DNA of 64,000 nucleotides. Origin: Microbacterium psychrotolerans (lineage in GTDB: Bacteria > Actinomycetota > Actinomycetes > Actinomycetales > Microbacteriaceae). A program made the translations under genes and the position numbers. The stretch lies in contig NZ_JAVFWO010000001.1 of NCBI RefSeq assembly GCF_031085295.1, forward strand, positions 954,400 to 1,018,399, written 5' to 3'. Shown here piece by piece: positions 46,977 through 58,287 of the stretch. The notes under the pieces were generated by a model. That model did not search any database and was not told where the DNA came from. It saw only the letters and a program-made list of their open reading frames with translations. Positions within the stretch are counted from its first letter, which is position 1. Each line of letters starts with the position of its first letter.

Positions 46977-48641
46977 GTGGCCTTCCATCCGCGCGCGTGG
47001 TTCTCGCGCAAGACCCTGCGCAAGGACGCCGTCGCGGGGGTCATCCTCGGGATCGAGGCGGTGCCCGACGGCCTCGCGGCCGGGCTTCTGGCCGGCGTGA
47101 ATCCGTTGGCCGGGCTCTACGGCTACCTGTTCGGCATGGTGGGGGCCGCGGCCCTCACCAGCAGCGCCTTCATGGCCGTGCAGGCCACCAGTGCGATGGC
47201 GCTCGTCGTCTCCGACGCGCAGCTCGGCACGCTGCCGGACCCTGATCGGGGGCTCTTCACCCTTGCCATCCTCACCGGGATCGTCATGGTCGTCGCGGGG
47301 CTGCTGCGCGGCGGACGCCTCATCAGCTTCGTGCCGACCGCGGTCATGACCGGGTTCGTCACGGCGATCGGCGTGAACATCGTCCTCGGGCAGCTGTCGA
47401 ACTTCACCGGCTATCAGGCGCAGGGACCGAACCGGCTGCTGAAGACGATCGACGTGTTCCTGCACGTCGGGCAGTGGAGCATCCCGTCGCTCGTCGTCGG
47501 TGCGATCTCGGTGCTCGTGATCGTCGTGCTCCTGCCGACCCGCGTCGGCAGCATGGGTCTGGTCATCGCAGTGGTCCTCGGCTCGGTGGTGGCCGTGGTG
47601 CTGAACACGTGGGTGACCAGCACGGTGGTGCTGCTGCGCGACATCGTCGAGGTCCCGCGCGGACTCCCGGCTCCGGTGCTGCCGAGTATCGCCGACGCCC
47701 CTGCGCTGCTGATCCCGGCGCTGTCGCTGGCCTTCATCGGCCTCGTCCAGGGCGCCGCCGTGTCCGCCGGCATCCCGACCGCCGACGGAAAGCGCGCCGA
47801 CGCCAACCGCGACTTCCTCGGACAGGGACTCGGCAACGTCGTGTCGGGCCTCTTCCAGGGGATGCCGGTCGGCGGGTCGATGTCGGGATCGTCGTTGATC
47901 GTCCAGGCCGGTGCGAAGACCCGTCTGTCGCTGTTCATCGCGGGTGCCGTCATGGCCGTCCTGGTCTTCGTCGCCGCGGATCTGGTGTCGTTCGTCGCGA
48001 TGCCGGCGCTGGCCGGCCTGCTGATGGTGGTGGGATGGCGCGCGGTCAAACCGAGTCGCATCTACTCGGTGGTGAAGTCGGGCGCGCTGCCGACGGCGAT
48101 CATGGGCGTCACCTTCGGGCTGACCCTGATCATCCCGCTCCAGTTCGCGGTGCTGGTCGGGGTGGGCCTCGGCGTCATCCTGTACGTCGCGGAGCAGTCC
48201 AACAGCGTGCGCGTGCGCGCCGTGCATCTCGCCGGCGACGGGCGCATGCGCGAGAGCGATCCGCCGGCGGTCGTCCCGCCGGGCGAGGTGCTGGTGCTCC
48301 AGCCCTACGGGAGCCTCTTCTTCGCGAGCGCGCCGGTCTTCGAGCGCCAGCTGCCCGATGTCAGCCGCGAGTCGAGCGGCGCGGTGGTGATCGTGCGGCT
48401 GCGCGGCACCGACGAGATCGGCCTGTCGCACGTCGAGGTGCTGCGCCGCTTCGCCCACGAGCTCCGCGACGCCGACTCGACGCTCAAGGTCGTCGCCAGC
48501 GAGGAACGGGTCATCGCGCATCTCGCGGCCGGCGGGCTCACCGCCGACATCGGGGAGGACAACGTGTATCGCGGCTCCGAGTGGGTCGGCGAGGGCCTGC
48601 GCCGCGCCTATGCCGATGCGCTGACCGAGATCGGAGCGTGA
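46977..48641 (+). CDS. SulP-family anion transporter
   Basis: Membrane protein of 554 residues. The N-terminal sulfate-permease domain starts [20 protein letters not shown] and has the conserved [20 protein letters not shown] loop, followed by a STAS domain (about 420-535). The usual PxxxLxYA signature near the start is altered to [10 protein letters not shown]. Transported anion unknown (sulfate, bicarbonate or others). TAGCGT lies seven bases before GTG 46977 (leaderless); GTG 46968 is the alternative. Confidence 0.87.
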   Translation: MAFHPRAWFSRKTLRKDAVAGVILGIEAVPDGLAAGLLAGVNPLAGLYGYLFGMVGAAALTSSAFMAVQATSAMALVVSDAQLGTLPDPDRGLFTLAILTGIVMVVAGLLRGGRLISFVPTAVMTGFVTAIGVNIVLGQLSNFTGYQAQGPNRLLKTIDVFLHVGQWSIPSLVVGAISVLVIVVLLPTRVGSMGLVIAVVLGSVVAVVLNTWVTSTVVLLRDIVEVPRGLPAPVLPSIADAPALLIPALSLAFIGLVQGAAVSAGIPTADGKRADANRDFLGQGLGNVVSGLFQGMPVGGSMSGSSLIVQAGAKTRLSLFIAGAVMAVLVFVAADLVSFVAMPALAGLLMVVGWRAVKPSRIYSVVKSGALPTAIMGVTFGLTLIIPLQFAVLVGVGLGVILYVAEQSNSVRVRAVHLAGDGRMRESDPPAVVPPGEVLVLQPYGSLFFASAPVFERQLPDVSRESSGAVVIVRLRGTDEIGLSHVEVLRRFAHELRDADSTLKVVASEERVIAHLAAGGLTADIGEDNVYRGSEWVGEGLRRAYADALTEIGA

Positions 48642-48648
48642 GGCGACG

Positions 48649-48678
48649 TTGATCCGCACGCCCGAACGCTGGTAAACT
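48649..48678 (+). promoter_or_regulatory. clpB promoter
   Basis: TTGATC (48649-48654), 18-base spacer, TAAACT (48673-48678), overlapping the HAIR box at its end. Confidence 0.7.
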
Positions 48679-48697
48679 TGAGCCAACGCGACTCAAC
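48677..48697. promoter_or_regulatory. HAIR element (HspR box) of clpB
   Basis: CTTGAGC, seven bases (CAACGCG), ACTCAAC. Closely matches CTTGAGT-N7-ACTCAAG and the dnaK element 2. Confidence 0.9.
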
Positions 48698-48725
48698 TTT
48701 CGCGATCACAGATTTCAGGAGACAG

Positions 48726-50933
<2,208 letters not shown>

Positions 50934-50963
50934 GCTCGGCGACCGCGACCGTGCGCGAATGAC

Positions 50964-50999
50964 AGATGCCTCGCCCCGCCGCGGCGGGACGAGGCATCC
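50964..50999. terminator. Terminator between clpB and nitroreductase genes
   Basis: GATGCCTCG (50965-50973) pairs with CGAGGCATC (50990-50998) with additional CCGCC/GGCGG pairing inside, between convergent genes. Confidence 0.75.
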
Positions 51000-51018
51000 G
51001 TCCTGGTCGCTCCGTTGT

Positions 51019-51600
51019 TCAGTCGTTCACGAGCACCGAGTCGGCGACGGGGCGACGCACTCGCGGGGCGGTCTCGCGAGCCTGCAGTTCGGCGGATGCG
51101 GTGCGGATATCGCCGAGCGTGCCGACCGCCATCACCGTGATGGTCGTGAAATCGTCGCTCAGGCCGAAGGCAGCGGCGATGGCATCGCGGTCGAAGCCGC
51201 CCATCTGGTGTGTCGAGAGGCCGTCCGCATGCGCCTGCACGGTGAAGTGGGCGGCCACCTGCCCGGTGTCGTACTGCGCCCACGTCATCGGCTCGCCGTC
51301 GCGCGTCGTCTCGGCGACGAACACCACGAGCGCGGAGGCGTCGCCCGCCCACGCGCTGTTGAACCCGGCCAGCGCCGACACGACCTGCGAGTGCGATGCC
51401 GAGCCGCGGCGTGCCACGATCACGCGCCAGGCCTGCGTGTTGGCGGCGGTCGGCGCCCATCGCGCAGCCTCCAGCGCGCTCGCCAGGGCCCTCTCGTCGA
51501 TGACGGCTTCCGGGTCGAAGATGCGGGTGCTCCAGCGCTCCGCCAGGATGTCGATGATCGGGGCGTCGGTCTCGGCGGTGCGGTCGGTGAGAGTGGGCAT
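51019..51600 (-). CDS. Nitroreductase-family FMN oxidoreductase
   Basis: Protein of 193 residues with the nitroreductase fold: ERWSTRIFDPEAVIDERALA, then ARWAPTAANTQAWRVIVARR, both FMN-binding segments, and a C-terminal QMGGFDRDAIAAAFGLSDDF. NAD(P)H-dependent reduction of nitro or quinone-like compounds is expected; substrate unknown. AAGGAGA precedes ATG 51600. Divergent from the UbiA gene. Confidence 0.87.
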   Translation of the reverse strand: MPTLTDRTAETDAPIIDILAERWSTRIFDPEAVIDERALASALEAARWAPTAANTQAWRVIVARRGSASHSQVVSALAGFNSAWAGDASALVVFVAETTRDGEPMTWAQYDTGQVAAHFTVQAHADGLSTHQMGGFDRDAIAAAFGLSDDFTTITVMAVGTLGDIRTASAELQARETAPRVRRPVADSVLVND

Positions 51601-51728
51601 GGCGTCTCCTTGCATGCGGAATGATCTGCGGGACGCCGTCGGCCCGAGTGCATGCAACGACATACATTCGCGGCCCATTCCCGCCGTCGATGCGGCACCG
51701 GCCGACCGGCACCGTGAGAGCATCGAGC

Positions 51729-52571
51729 GTGCGCACCGTCCGTGCCCTGTGGGGCTCCTCCCATCCCGGGCCGACGCTCGTCGTGACGGCGCTCGCGCTC
51801 GCGCTCGGGATCGCAACAGGGCTCGACCTCTGGCGCATCGCCCTGCTGACCGTCTCGGTGTTCGCCGGCCAGCTGTCGGTGGGCATCTCGAACGACGCGT
51901 TCGACGCGGCCCGCGACCGTGAGGTCGGGCGCACCGACAAGCCCCTTGCCCGCGGGGACGCCGGCATCGGTGTCGCGTGGGCGGCAGCACTCGGCCTGCT
52001 CGTCCTGGCGCTGGCGCTCTCGTTGCCGCTCGGCTGGCGCATGCTCGCCGCCCACGCCCTCGCACTGGGCTCCGCGTGGTCGTACAACGCCGGCCTGAAG
52101 TCGACGCCCTGGTCGATCGTCCCCTTCCTGGTGAGCTTCGGGATCTTCCCGTCGCTCGCGACCCTCGCGGCTCCCGACGCCGCGTTCGCGGCCGGCTGGG
52201 CGTGGATCGCCGGCGCGGCGCTCGGCGCCGCCGTGCACCTCACCAATGTGCTGCCCGACCTGGACGACGACGCGCGCACCGGCGTGCGCGGCCTTCCGCA
52301 CCGGCTCGGTCCGCGCGCGGCGGCGGTCACTGCCGCGCTCGCGGTGGTCGGCGGTGCGATCGCCGTGCTGCTCGGGGCGGCGGGCGGCGATCTCGGCGCG
52401 GTCTCGGCCGTGTCGTGGGTCTTCTTCGCGGCGGTCGTGGTCGTCGCGGCGATCACGGCGTGGCGGGCGATCACGAGACCGCCGAGCCGCGCGCTGTTCC
52501 GGCTGGTGATGCTCGCGGCGCTGCTGCTGGCCACCCAGCTGGTCGCCTCGGGCAGCGCCCTCGCCGGCTGA
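51729..52571 (+). CDS. UbiA-family prenyltransferase
   Basis: Membrane enzyme of about 280 residues with eight to nine helices. SNDAFDAARDREVGRTDKPL matches the first Asp-rich NDxxDxxxD motif, and NVLPDLDDDARTG the second. It would attach a prenyl chain to an aromatic acceptor. Start uncertain (GTG 51729 or GTG 51714). It converges on the FAD monooxygenase of the type III polyketide cluster, which suggests the acceptor is the polyketide product. Menaquinone-type or haem A-type roles are less likely because the matching pathway genes are not here. Confidence 0.82.
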   Translation: MRTVRALWGSSHPGPTLVVTALALALGIATGLDLWRIALLTVSVFAGQLSVGISNDAFDAARDREVGRTDKPLARGDAGIGVAWAAALGLLVLALALSLPLGWRMLAAHALALGSAWSYNAGLKSTPWSIVPFLVSFGIFPSLATLAAPDAAFAAGWAWIAGAALGAAVHLTNVLPDLDDDARTGVRGLPHRLGPRAAAVTAALAVVGGAIAVLLGAAGGDLGAVSAVSWVFFAAVVVVAAITAWRAITRPPSRALFRLVMLAALLLATQLVASGSALAG

Positions 52572-52619
52572 CCAAGGCTCCCTGCAGGCGTTCCGGGGCG
52601 CGACCGGTCCGTTGGGGGC

Positions 52620-52641
52620 GCGTCCGGTGCGCCCCGGACGC
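52620..52641. terminator. Hairpin between UbiA and monooxygenase genes
   Basis: GCGTCCGG (52620-52627) pairs with CCGGACGC (52634-52641), loop of six, between two convergent stops. Confidence 0.55.
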
Positions 52642-52709
52642 ACGGCATGCGCCCCGAACCCGAGAAGACCGGGAAGGGGCGAGTGCTCCGCGTGACGGCC
52701 GGACGCCGC

Positions 52710-53849
52710 TCAGGCGTCGGCGTCGAAGCCCATCGCGTACGCCCGCGCGAACAGGCGACCCGAGGGGCCCGCGAGCATCGCGCGCACGGCCGTGCGGCGC
52801 AGCAGATCGATGTGCGGCAGCGGCCGGCCGAGCGCCGTGTTCACCGTCGCCATCGCGGCCGCCGCGCGTGCCGACCGCAGCCGGCGGTCCTCCCAGTGGC
52901 GAAGCCCGGCGTCGGGCGGGTCGCCGGTGCGCATCCACGACGCGAGGAGCGGGGCCAGGGTCACGGCGTCGAGCAGACCGAGGTTCATACCCTGACCGCC
53001 GATCGGGCTGACCTCGTGCGCCGCGTCGCCGATCGCGAACACCCGCCCGTTGCGCAGCCGCGGCGCGACGACCCGGCGGACGCCGAACGACGTCGCCGCC
53101 TCCACGGCGCTCGCCGCCGCCTGCTCGCCCCGGCGGGTGAGCGCGTCGCGCAGCCTCACCGCCCGAGCTTCCGGCTCGTCATCGCCGCCGGGGGCGTCCC
53201 AGGCCACGAACCGGCGCATACCGCCCGGCAGCGGGAAGGACTCGAGCACCCCGTCGGGGTCGAGGTGCACCAGCGCGACGTCGTCGTCGGATCGGCCGGC
53301 GGTGGCGGCATCCGTCATCAGATAGCGGTCGCGGTACTCGCGTACACCCACGCGTCCGGGCCGGTAGACGAGGTCCCGCCCGCCCGCACCGCCCGCGACC
53401 ACCACGATGCGGCTCTCGAACTCGATGATGCGGCCGAGGTGCGTCGCTCGCACCACGACGCCCTGCGCACGCGGGATCACCGCGATGACACGGGCTCCCC
53501 GCAGCGGCTCGGGGGCACCGGCGCCGAGCACCGCTTCGGTGGTCGACTGCGGGAGCGTCGCCACGAACGGGAACCGCGCGGCGAGCGCGTCGAAGCGCAC
53601 GGTGCCGAGTACGCGTCCACGGCTGCGCGCCTCGCCCCGCCGCACGCGCGCGGCGTCGGCGAGCAGCCGTTCGGTGAGTCCCGACGGCTCGAGGGCGGCG
53701 AGGACGGGGGAGTGGATGCCGATGGCCCGGGTGCCGTCGCCGACCGCGGGCCGGCGCTCGAGCACGCGCACGTCGACGTCGCGCCGTGCGAGCTCGGTCG
53801 CCAGCAGCGTGCCGACGGGGCCGGCCCCCACGATCGTGACGTCAGCCAC
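52710..53849 (-). CDS. FAD-dependent aromatic monooxygenase
   Basis: Protein of 379 residues in the group A flavin monooxygenase family: VTIVGAGPVGTLLATELARR (GxGxxG), a mid-domain substrate region, and VFAIGDAAHEVSPIGGQGMN with the GD motif. Expected to hydroxylate or oxidatively decarboxylate a phenolic ring. Its start overlaps the methyltransferase end by 8 bases, and both follow the type III PKS, so the three form one operon. Reaction inferred by analogy with alkylresorcylic acid clusters. Confidence 0.85.
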   Translation of the reverse strand: MADVTIVGAGPVGTLLATELARRDVDVRVLERRPAVGDGTRAIGIHSPVLAALEPSGLTERLLADAARVRRGEARSRGRVLGTVRFDALAARFPFVATLPQSTTEAVLGAGAPEPLRGARVIAVIPRAQGVVVRATHLGRIIEFESRIVVVAGGAGGRDLVYRPGRVGVREYRDRYLMTDAATAGRSDDDVALVHLDPDGVLESFPLPGGMRRFVAWDAPGGDDEPEARAVRLRDALTRRGEQAAASAVEAATSFGVRRVVAPRLRNGRVFAIGDAAHEVSPIGGQGMNLGLLDAVTLAPLLASWMRTGDPPDAGLRHWEDRRLRSARAAAAMATVNTALGRPLPHIDLLRRTAVRAMLAGPSGRLFARAYAMGFDADA

Positions 53850-54546
53850 GACCGCGACCCGTCGCGAGCACGCGGAACGGCGCCGGAGTCTGCACGTCCC
53901 ACGTGCCGGGCATCGCCTCGTCGAGCACGGCGGCCAGCTCGGCCGGCGTGTAGCTGCGCCGGATGGAGCGCAGCCCGTCGGTCCGCAGGAACGTGCCGGG
54001 GGCGAACGGCGTGATGCCGATCGCGTACAGGGCGTAGGCGAGCCGCGAGCGTGCGATGTCGCTGTGCAGGACCAGCCCGTGCGACAGCGTCAGCGACTCG
54101 GAGACGAAGCTCGGCAGGTCGGAGCCGAGATGGTGCAGCACGTGATTCGACAGCACCGCGTCGTAGGTGACGCCCTCCGCGACGAGCGTCGCGGCGTCCG
54201 TGCACCGGAACGTCACGCCGTCCTCGCGACCGCGCTCGAGCGCCACTTCGTACGAGCGGGGGTCGGGGTCGATGCCGGTCCACTCGACCTGGATGCCGTC
54301 CCGCCGCGCGGCCGCGGCGAGCCGCAGCACGAGGTCGCCTCCGCCGCAGCCCATGTCCAGCACGCGAGCGGAGCGACGCAGCGTCGACAGGTGCGGAGCG
54401 AGTCTGCGCCGGTACACAGCGCCCCACCCTGAGACGAGGCGGTTGATCGTGCCGAACCGCCGCAGCGTGGCGCGCAGACGATCGGGGTCGCACGCCGGGT
54501 CGTCCATGAGCTCGGCCAGGCGCTCGTCGCGGACGGCGAGGGTCAT
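53842..54546 (-). CDS. Class I SAM-dependent methyltransferase
   Basis: Protein of 234 residues. ARVLDMGCGGGDLVLRLAAA is the SAM-binding motif I, and YDAVLSNHVLHHLGSDLPSF is motif II/III. A C-terminal lid region (TFLRTDGLRSIRRSYTPAEL) resembles methyltransferases next to type III PKS genes (UbiE/O-methyltransferase style). Overlaps the monooxygenase gene by 8 bases, so the two are translationally coupled. Likely O-methylates the polyketide-derived phenol. Confidence 0.85.
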   Translation of the reverse strand: MTLAVRDERLAELMDDPACDPDRLRATLRRFGTINRLVSGWGAVYRRRLAPHLSTLRRSARVLDMGCGGGDLVLRLAAAARRDGIQVEWTGIDPDPRSYEVALERGREDGVTFRCTDAATLVAEGVTYDAVLSNHVLHHLGSDLPSFVSESLTLSHGLVLHSDIARSRLAYALYAIGITPFAPGTFLRTDGLRSIRRSYTPAELAAVLDEAMPGTWDVQTPAPFRVLATGRGRG

Positions 54547-54610
54547 GACGGCCCGTCCCCGCTCACGTCGGCCGCGTGCTCGCCGACAGTGATGGCGGCC
54601 ATCGCCGGCC

Positions 54611-55768
54611 TCACGCCGACGCCGCCAGGGCGAGGGCGATCTGGTCGTCCGCCGGTTCGGCTACCCGCCGCCTCGTCATGAGGGCCGATTCGACGGTGAG
54701 CCCCGGCCCGAAGGCCAGCCCGGCGACGCGGGCGCCGTCGCCCACGGCGTCGTCGCGCAGGAGCGCCGCGAGGATGAAGAGGATCGTCGCACTCGACATG
54801 TTGCCGAAGTCGCGCAGCACACCCCGGGAGGCGGCCAGCGCGTCGGGGCCGAGCCCGAGCCCGGTCTCGACGCGGTCGAGCACGCTGCGTCCGCCGGGGT
54901 GCACCGCCCACACGGCCGGCTCGCCGTCGTCGCCCAGGAACCGCGCCACCGCGCCCTGGATCTCGCGGCCGATGATGCGCGGCACCTCGGCCGACAGCAC
55001 CATCTCGAAGCCGTTGTCGCCGATCGTCCACACCATGTCGGTCTCGCCCTCGTCGGTGAGCGCGCTGCCGAAGCGTTCGAGGTCGAGCCCGCCGGCGCGG
55101 CCGACGGCCGGGTTCGCCGTCACGATCGCCGCGGCGGCGCCGTCCGCGAAGACGGATGCCGCGACGATCTGCTGCGGGTCGGCCGAGGCCCGCACGTGCA
55201 GCGAGCAGAGCTCGGTGCAGACCACCAGCACCACGGCGTCCGCCCGGGTCCCCGCGAGGGCCGTTGCGACGCGCAGCGCCGGGAGGGCGGCCGCGCACCC
55301 GATGAACCCGAGGTGGCAGCGCTCGACGGTGGGACTCAGACCGAGGTCGCGGACGAGACGATAGTCAGGTCCGGGCGCGAACAGGCCGGTGCACGACACG
55401 GTGACGACGTGCGTGACGGCCGACGGCTCGATGCACCCGTCGCGCAGGGCCTCGCGGGCGGCCTCGGCTGACAGGGCGGGAGCGGTGGCGATGTAGAGGT
55501 CGTTGCGTGTGGCGGTCGTGGGGGAGAGGAGCCGCCCCTCCGCGTCGACGAAGGCGGGAACCCCCGCCGCGCGGGGACCGGGCGGGCTCGCCAGGTCGGT
55601 CAGGACGGTGTGACGCTGTTCGATGGCCGAGGCGTCGAACACCGCCTGGATGCGCCGCCGGGTGAGGCGATCGACGCCGTCCTGCGCCGCGAACAGCGCA
55701 CGGACATCGTCCTGCCGGATCCGGGTGGCAGGGACCGCCGTGCCGATCGAGACGATGCGCGCCGTCAT
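54611..55768 (-). CDS. Type III polyketide synthase
   Basis: Homodimeric chalcone-synthase-like enzyme of 385 residues. The catalytic triad is visible: Cys126 in VTVSCTGLFAPGPDY, His290 in AVHPGGRSVLDRVE and Asn323 in FGNMSSATILF. It elongates an acyl-CoA with malonyl-CoA and cyclises the chain. The neighbours (methyltransferase, monooxygenase, UbiA prenyltransferase) match the gene set of alkylresorcylic acid and prenylated methoxyhydroquinone clusters from Actinoplanes, so an alkylresorcinol-type product is likely. TTAGGT lies six bases before ATG 55768. The 226 bases upstream hold only a GGCATCC-containing inverted repeat. Confidence 0.92.
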   Translation of the reverse strand: MTARIVSIGTAVPATRIRQDDVRALFAAQDGVDRLTRRRIQAVFDASAIEQRHTVLTDLASPPGPRAAGVPAFVDAEGRLLSPTTATRNDLYIATAPALSAEAAREALRDGCIEPSAVTHVVTVSCTGLFAPGPDYRLVRDLGLSPTVERCHLGFIGCAAALPALRVATALAGTRADAVVLVVCTELCSLHVRASADPQQIVAASVFADGAAAAIVTANPAVGRAGGLDLERFGSALTDEGETDMVWTIGDNGFEMVLSAEVPRIIGREIQGAVARFLGDDGEPAVWAVHPGGRSVLDRVETGLGLGPDALAASRGVLRDFGNMSSATILFILAALLRDDAVGDGARVAGLAFGPGLTVESALMTRRRVAEPADDQIALALAASA

Positions 55769-55994
55769 GGAGCAACCTAAGCACGGCCGGGCACCCCTCA
55801 GCACCGTCTTGCCGGAATCCGGACCGTGAGGTACCGGCCGCGCGTGCCGGCAGTGCGTCAGTGCGACGTCACGCGAGGAGCGCGGAGGCTCCCCCACGCC
55901 TCCCCGCGGCGCGAACCGACACGCGGAGCATCCGGTGCGGAGGCCTCGGCCCGACCCTGCACGGCGGGCCGAGGCATCCGACGATCTTCCCCGC

Positions 55995-57506
55995 TCATCG
56001 CCCCGGCTCGGTGCCGCGGCCGACCTCGGCATCGGCCGCGGCCGGCCCGCCGGTTCCGTGCTCCTCGTGAGCGGCGGGCAGCTCGCGCATGCCCCAGAAC
56101 GGGCCGATGACGACGAAGAGGCCGGCCAGCAGCTCGCCGCTCGCGGCGATCCACAGCGTGGGCACGGTGCCGATCCAGGTACCGAGCGCGCCGGCCAGGA
56201 GGGCGCCGATGGGCATGACGCCCCACACGACGAACCGGATCGAGGCGTTCATGCGGCCGAGGAGCCGCGGCGGGGTGATTCGCTGGCGGAAGGTGACCTG
56301 CGTGATGTTGTACAGCAGGATCGTGAAGCTCATCACGAAGAACTGCACGACCAGCAGGGGGAAGGCCAGCGCCGGCACGAGCGAGATCGCGGGCAGGAAG
56401 AACGGGGAGATGGAGAACGCGATCGCGCTGATCGGGATCGCCCGCGCCTCGCCGAGCCGCTTCACGATGCGCGGCGTCGCGATAGCCCCGAGCAGGCCTC
56501 CGACCGCCGACAGCGAGAACACGATGCCGAGCATCTGCGGTGTGAGGCCGAGCTCGCGCAGCGCGAAGATCGGCAGCAGGGTGGTGGACATCGTGCCGAA
56601 GAAGTTCGCGACGCCGGTCGTGCCGACGATGCGGCGCAGCAGCGGATTGCCGAACACCCACCGCAGGCCTTCGGCGATCTCGTGCACGAGCGGCTTGTGG
56701 TCGTCGGGGGAGCGCAGCCGCTCGTGGTCGCGCGTGAACAGCAGCGCGACGAACGAGGCGAGGTAGGTGCCGACGGTGATGAAGATCGCCAGCGGGGCGG
56801 CGAGCACGCCGACCAGCCATCCGCCGAACGCAGGGCCGGCGAGCCCGGCCAGCTGCTCGGTCGACTGCAGCTTGCCGTTCGCCTCGGCGATCTGATTGGT
56901 TCGCACGAGCGACGGGATGATGCTCTGGTTCGACACGTCGAAGAACACCGTCGCGACGCCCATGATCAGGGCGACGACGATCATGTGCCAGATCTCGAGC
57001 GCCCCCGACAGCGCGAGCACGGGCAGCGTGCCGAGGGCGACGGCCCTCACCCCGTCGGCGACGATCATCACGTGGCGCTTGCGCATGCGGTCGATCCAGG
57101 CGCCGGCGGGCAGTCCCACCACGAGGAAGGCGGCGACCTGCGCCGCGTTGAGCACGCCGACCTCCCACTCGGTCGCGTCGAGCATCAGCACTGCCAGCAC
57201 CGGGATCGCCAGCTCGGTGATCTGCGCACCGAACTGGCTGAGCGCCTGGCCGCTCCACAGCGTCAGGAAGTTGCGGTCGCGCCACAGCGAGCCCTTGCCG
57301 GCCGTGGGGGTCGGCGCGGCGGCGGCTGCGTCTGCGGTTGCGGCATCCTGATCCGCTTCCACCGCCTCATCGGCACCCGCTCGCGAGGTGAGGGTCGACG
57401 CCTCGGCCCGCGCCTCGGCGAGCGTGTCGGCGGCGAGCTCTTCGGGGGCGGCGGCGAGCTCTTCGGGGGCGGCGTCGACCCCGCGGAGCTCATCTGATTG
57501 GGACAT
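55995..57506 (-). CDS. MFS transporter with acidic N-terminal extension
   Basis: Membrane protein of 503 residues. The first 75 residues are acidic and Ala/Glu-rich, with APEELAA repeated twice in tandem. About 12 helices follow in the MFS_3/enterobactin-exporter-like pattern (LWRDRNFLTLWSGQALSQFG and GLPAGAWIDRMRKRHVMIVA). Probably an exporter of a small molecule. CACACT is seven bases before ATG 57506, with TTGACA 17 bases further up (leaderless promoter). Divergent from an ArsR-like regulator, with two operator copies between them. Confidence 0.83.
   Translation of the reverse strand: MSQSDELRGVDAAPEELAAAPEELAADTLAEARAEASTLTSRAGADEAVEADQDAATADAAAAAPTPTAGKGSLWRDRNFLTLWSGQALSQFGAQITELAIPVLAVLMLDATEWEVGVLNAAQVAAFLVVGLPAGAWIDRMRKRHVMIVADGVRAVALGTLPVLALSGALEIWHMIVVALIMGVATVFFDVSNQSIIPSLVRTNQIAEANGKLQSTEQLAGLAGPAFGGWLVGVLAAPLAIFITVGTYLASFVALLFTRDHERLRSPDDHKPLVHEIAEGLRWVFGNPLLRRIVGTTGVANFFGTMSTTLLPIFALRELGLTPQMLGIVFSLSAVGGLLGAIATPRIVKRLGEARAIPISAIAFSISPFFLPAISLVPALAFPLLVVQFFVMSFTILLYNITQVTFRQRITPPRLLGRMNASIRFVVWGVMPIGALLAGALGTWIGTVPTLWIAASGELLAGLFVVIGPFWGMRELPAAHEEHGTGGPAAADAEVGRGTEPGR
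57430..57471 (+). repeat. Perfect 21-bp tandem duplication
   Basis: Two identical 21-base copies (57430-57450 and 57451-57471), coding for APEELAA twice in the N-terminal extension of the MFS transporter. Confidence 0.9.
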
Positions 57507-57514
57507 GTCAATCA
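57495..57514. promoter_or_regulatory. Operator copy 1 (ArsR-like regulator)
   Basis: TGATTG-N8-CAATCA, a perfect inverted repeat overlapping the MFS start codon (57504-57506). Confidence 0.8.
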
Positions 57515-57525
57515 GTGTGCGCCAC

Positions 57526-57545
57526 TGATTGAGATCTGTCAATCA
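57526..57545. promoter_or_regulatory. Operator copy 2 (ArsR-like regulator)
   Basis: TGATTG-N8-CAATCA again, starting 31 bases after copy 1, about three helical turns. It covers the -35 hexamers of both divergent promoters. Confidence 0.8.
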
Positions 57546-57557
57546 GTCTTGTACGCT
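57529..57557 (+). promoter_or_regulatory. Leaderless promoter of the ArsR-like regulator
   Basis: TTGAGA (57529-57534), 17-base spacer, TACGCT (57552-57557); the GTG start codon follows six bases later. Confidence 0.75.
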
Positions 57558-57563
57558 GACCAC

Positions 57564-58097
57564 GTGGCCGACGGGGAAGACCGGATCGAACTGCGTCGGG
57601 GTGATCCCGAGGCGGAGGCGCGGATGCGCGCCCTGAGTTCGCCGCTCCGCCTGCGCGTGCTGCGGCTGTGCGCGTTCGAGTCGCGCACGAACAAGGAGCT
57701 CGCCGAGCTGCTCGGCATGAACCCCGGCACGATGCTGCACCATGTGCGCACGCTCGTGCAGACCGGCTACCTCGCCGCCGAGCCCGAGCGCTCCGGCGCG
57801 CAGGGAGCGCGCGAGGTCCCGTACCGGGCGACCGGACTGTCGTGGCGGACGTCGATGCCCGGCGGCTCGCCCGTGCTCATCGAGACGTTCCTGCAGCAGA
57901 TCCAGGGTGTCGCTCCCGACGACCTCGACACCACCTGGCTCGGCCTCAAGCTCACCCCCGAGCACCGCACCGAATTCCAGCACCGCCTCTACGAGCTCGT
58001 CAACGAGTTCAAGGAGCGCGGCCCCGACCCCGACGGCGACACGTACTCGTTCTTCAGCACCCTGCACCCCGACGAGAACCCGCCGGCCGCACGCTGA
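57564..58097 (+). CDS. ArsR-like winged-helix regulator
   Basis: Regulator of 177 residues. The winged helix-turn-helix lies at about 20-95 (MRALSSPLRLRVLRLCAFES, NKELAELLGMNPGTMLHHVR), as in helix_turn_helix_5/ArsR-type proteins; a C-terminal helical segment may bind a ligand. There are no obvious metal-binding cysteines (one Cys, in LRLCAF). GTG 57564 is fixed by TACGCT six bases upstream. Two TGATTG-N8-CAATCA sites span both divergent promoters, so it probably represses itself and the MFS gene. Confidence 0.85.
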   Translation: MADGEDRIELRRGDPEAEARMRALSSPLRLRVLRLCAFESRTNKELAELLGMNPGTMLHHVRTLVQTGYLAAEPERSGAQGAREVPYRATGLSWRTSMPGGSPVLIETFLQQIQGVAPDDLDTTWLGLKLTPEHRTEFQHRLYELVNEFKERGPDPDGDTYSFFSTLHPDENPPAAR

Positions 58098-58287
58098 CCC
58101 GCCGCGCACCGACCGCCGCCGCGACGAGCGGTCCCGGCATCCGTCCGGGTGACGTGCTTCAGGGGTACGACGCACACGTGTCGCGTGCATGTGAGGCAGG
58201 CCGACAACTTCGCGGCGGCGGAAGAGCGCGGGATCTTCTCCGGATGACGACTGCCGCGAGACCACGGAATCGCCATAGCGTGAGGGG

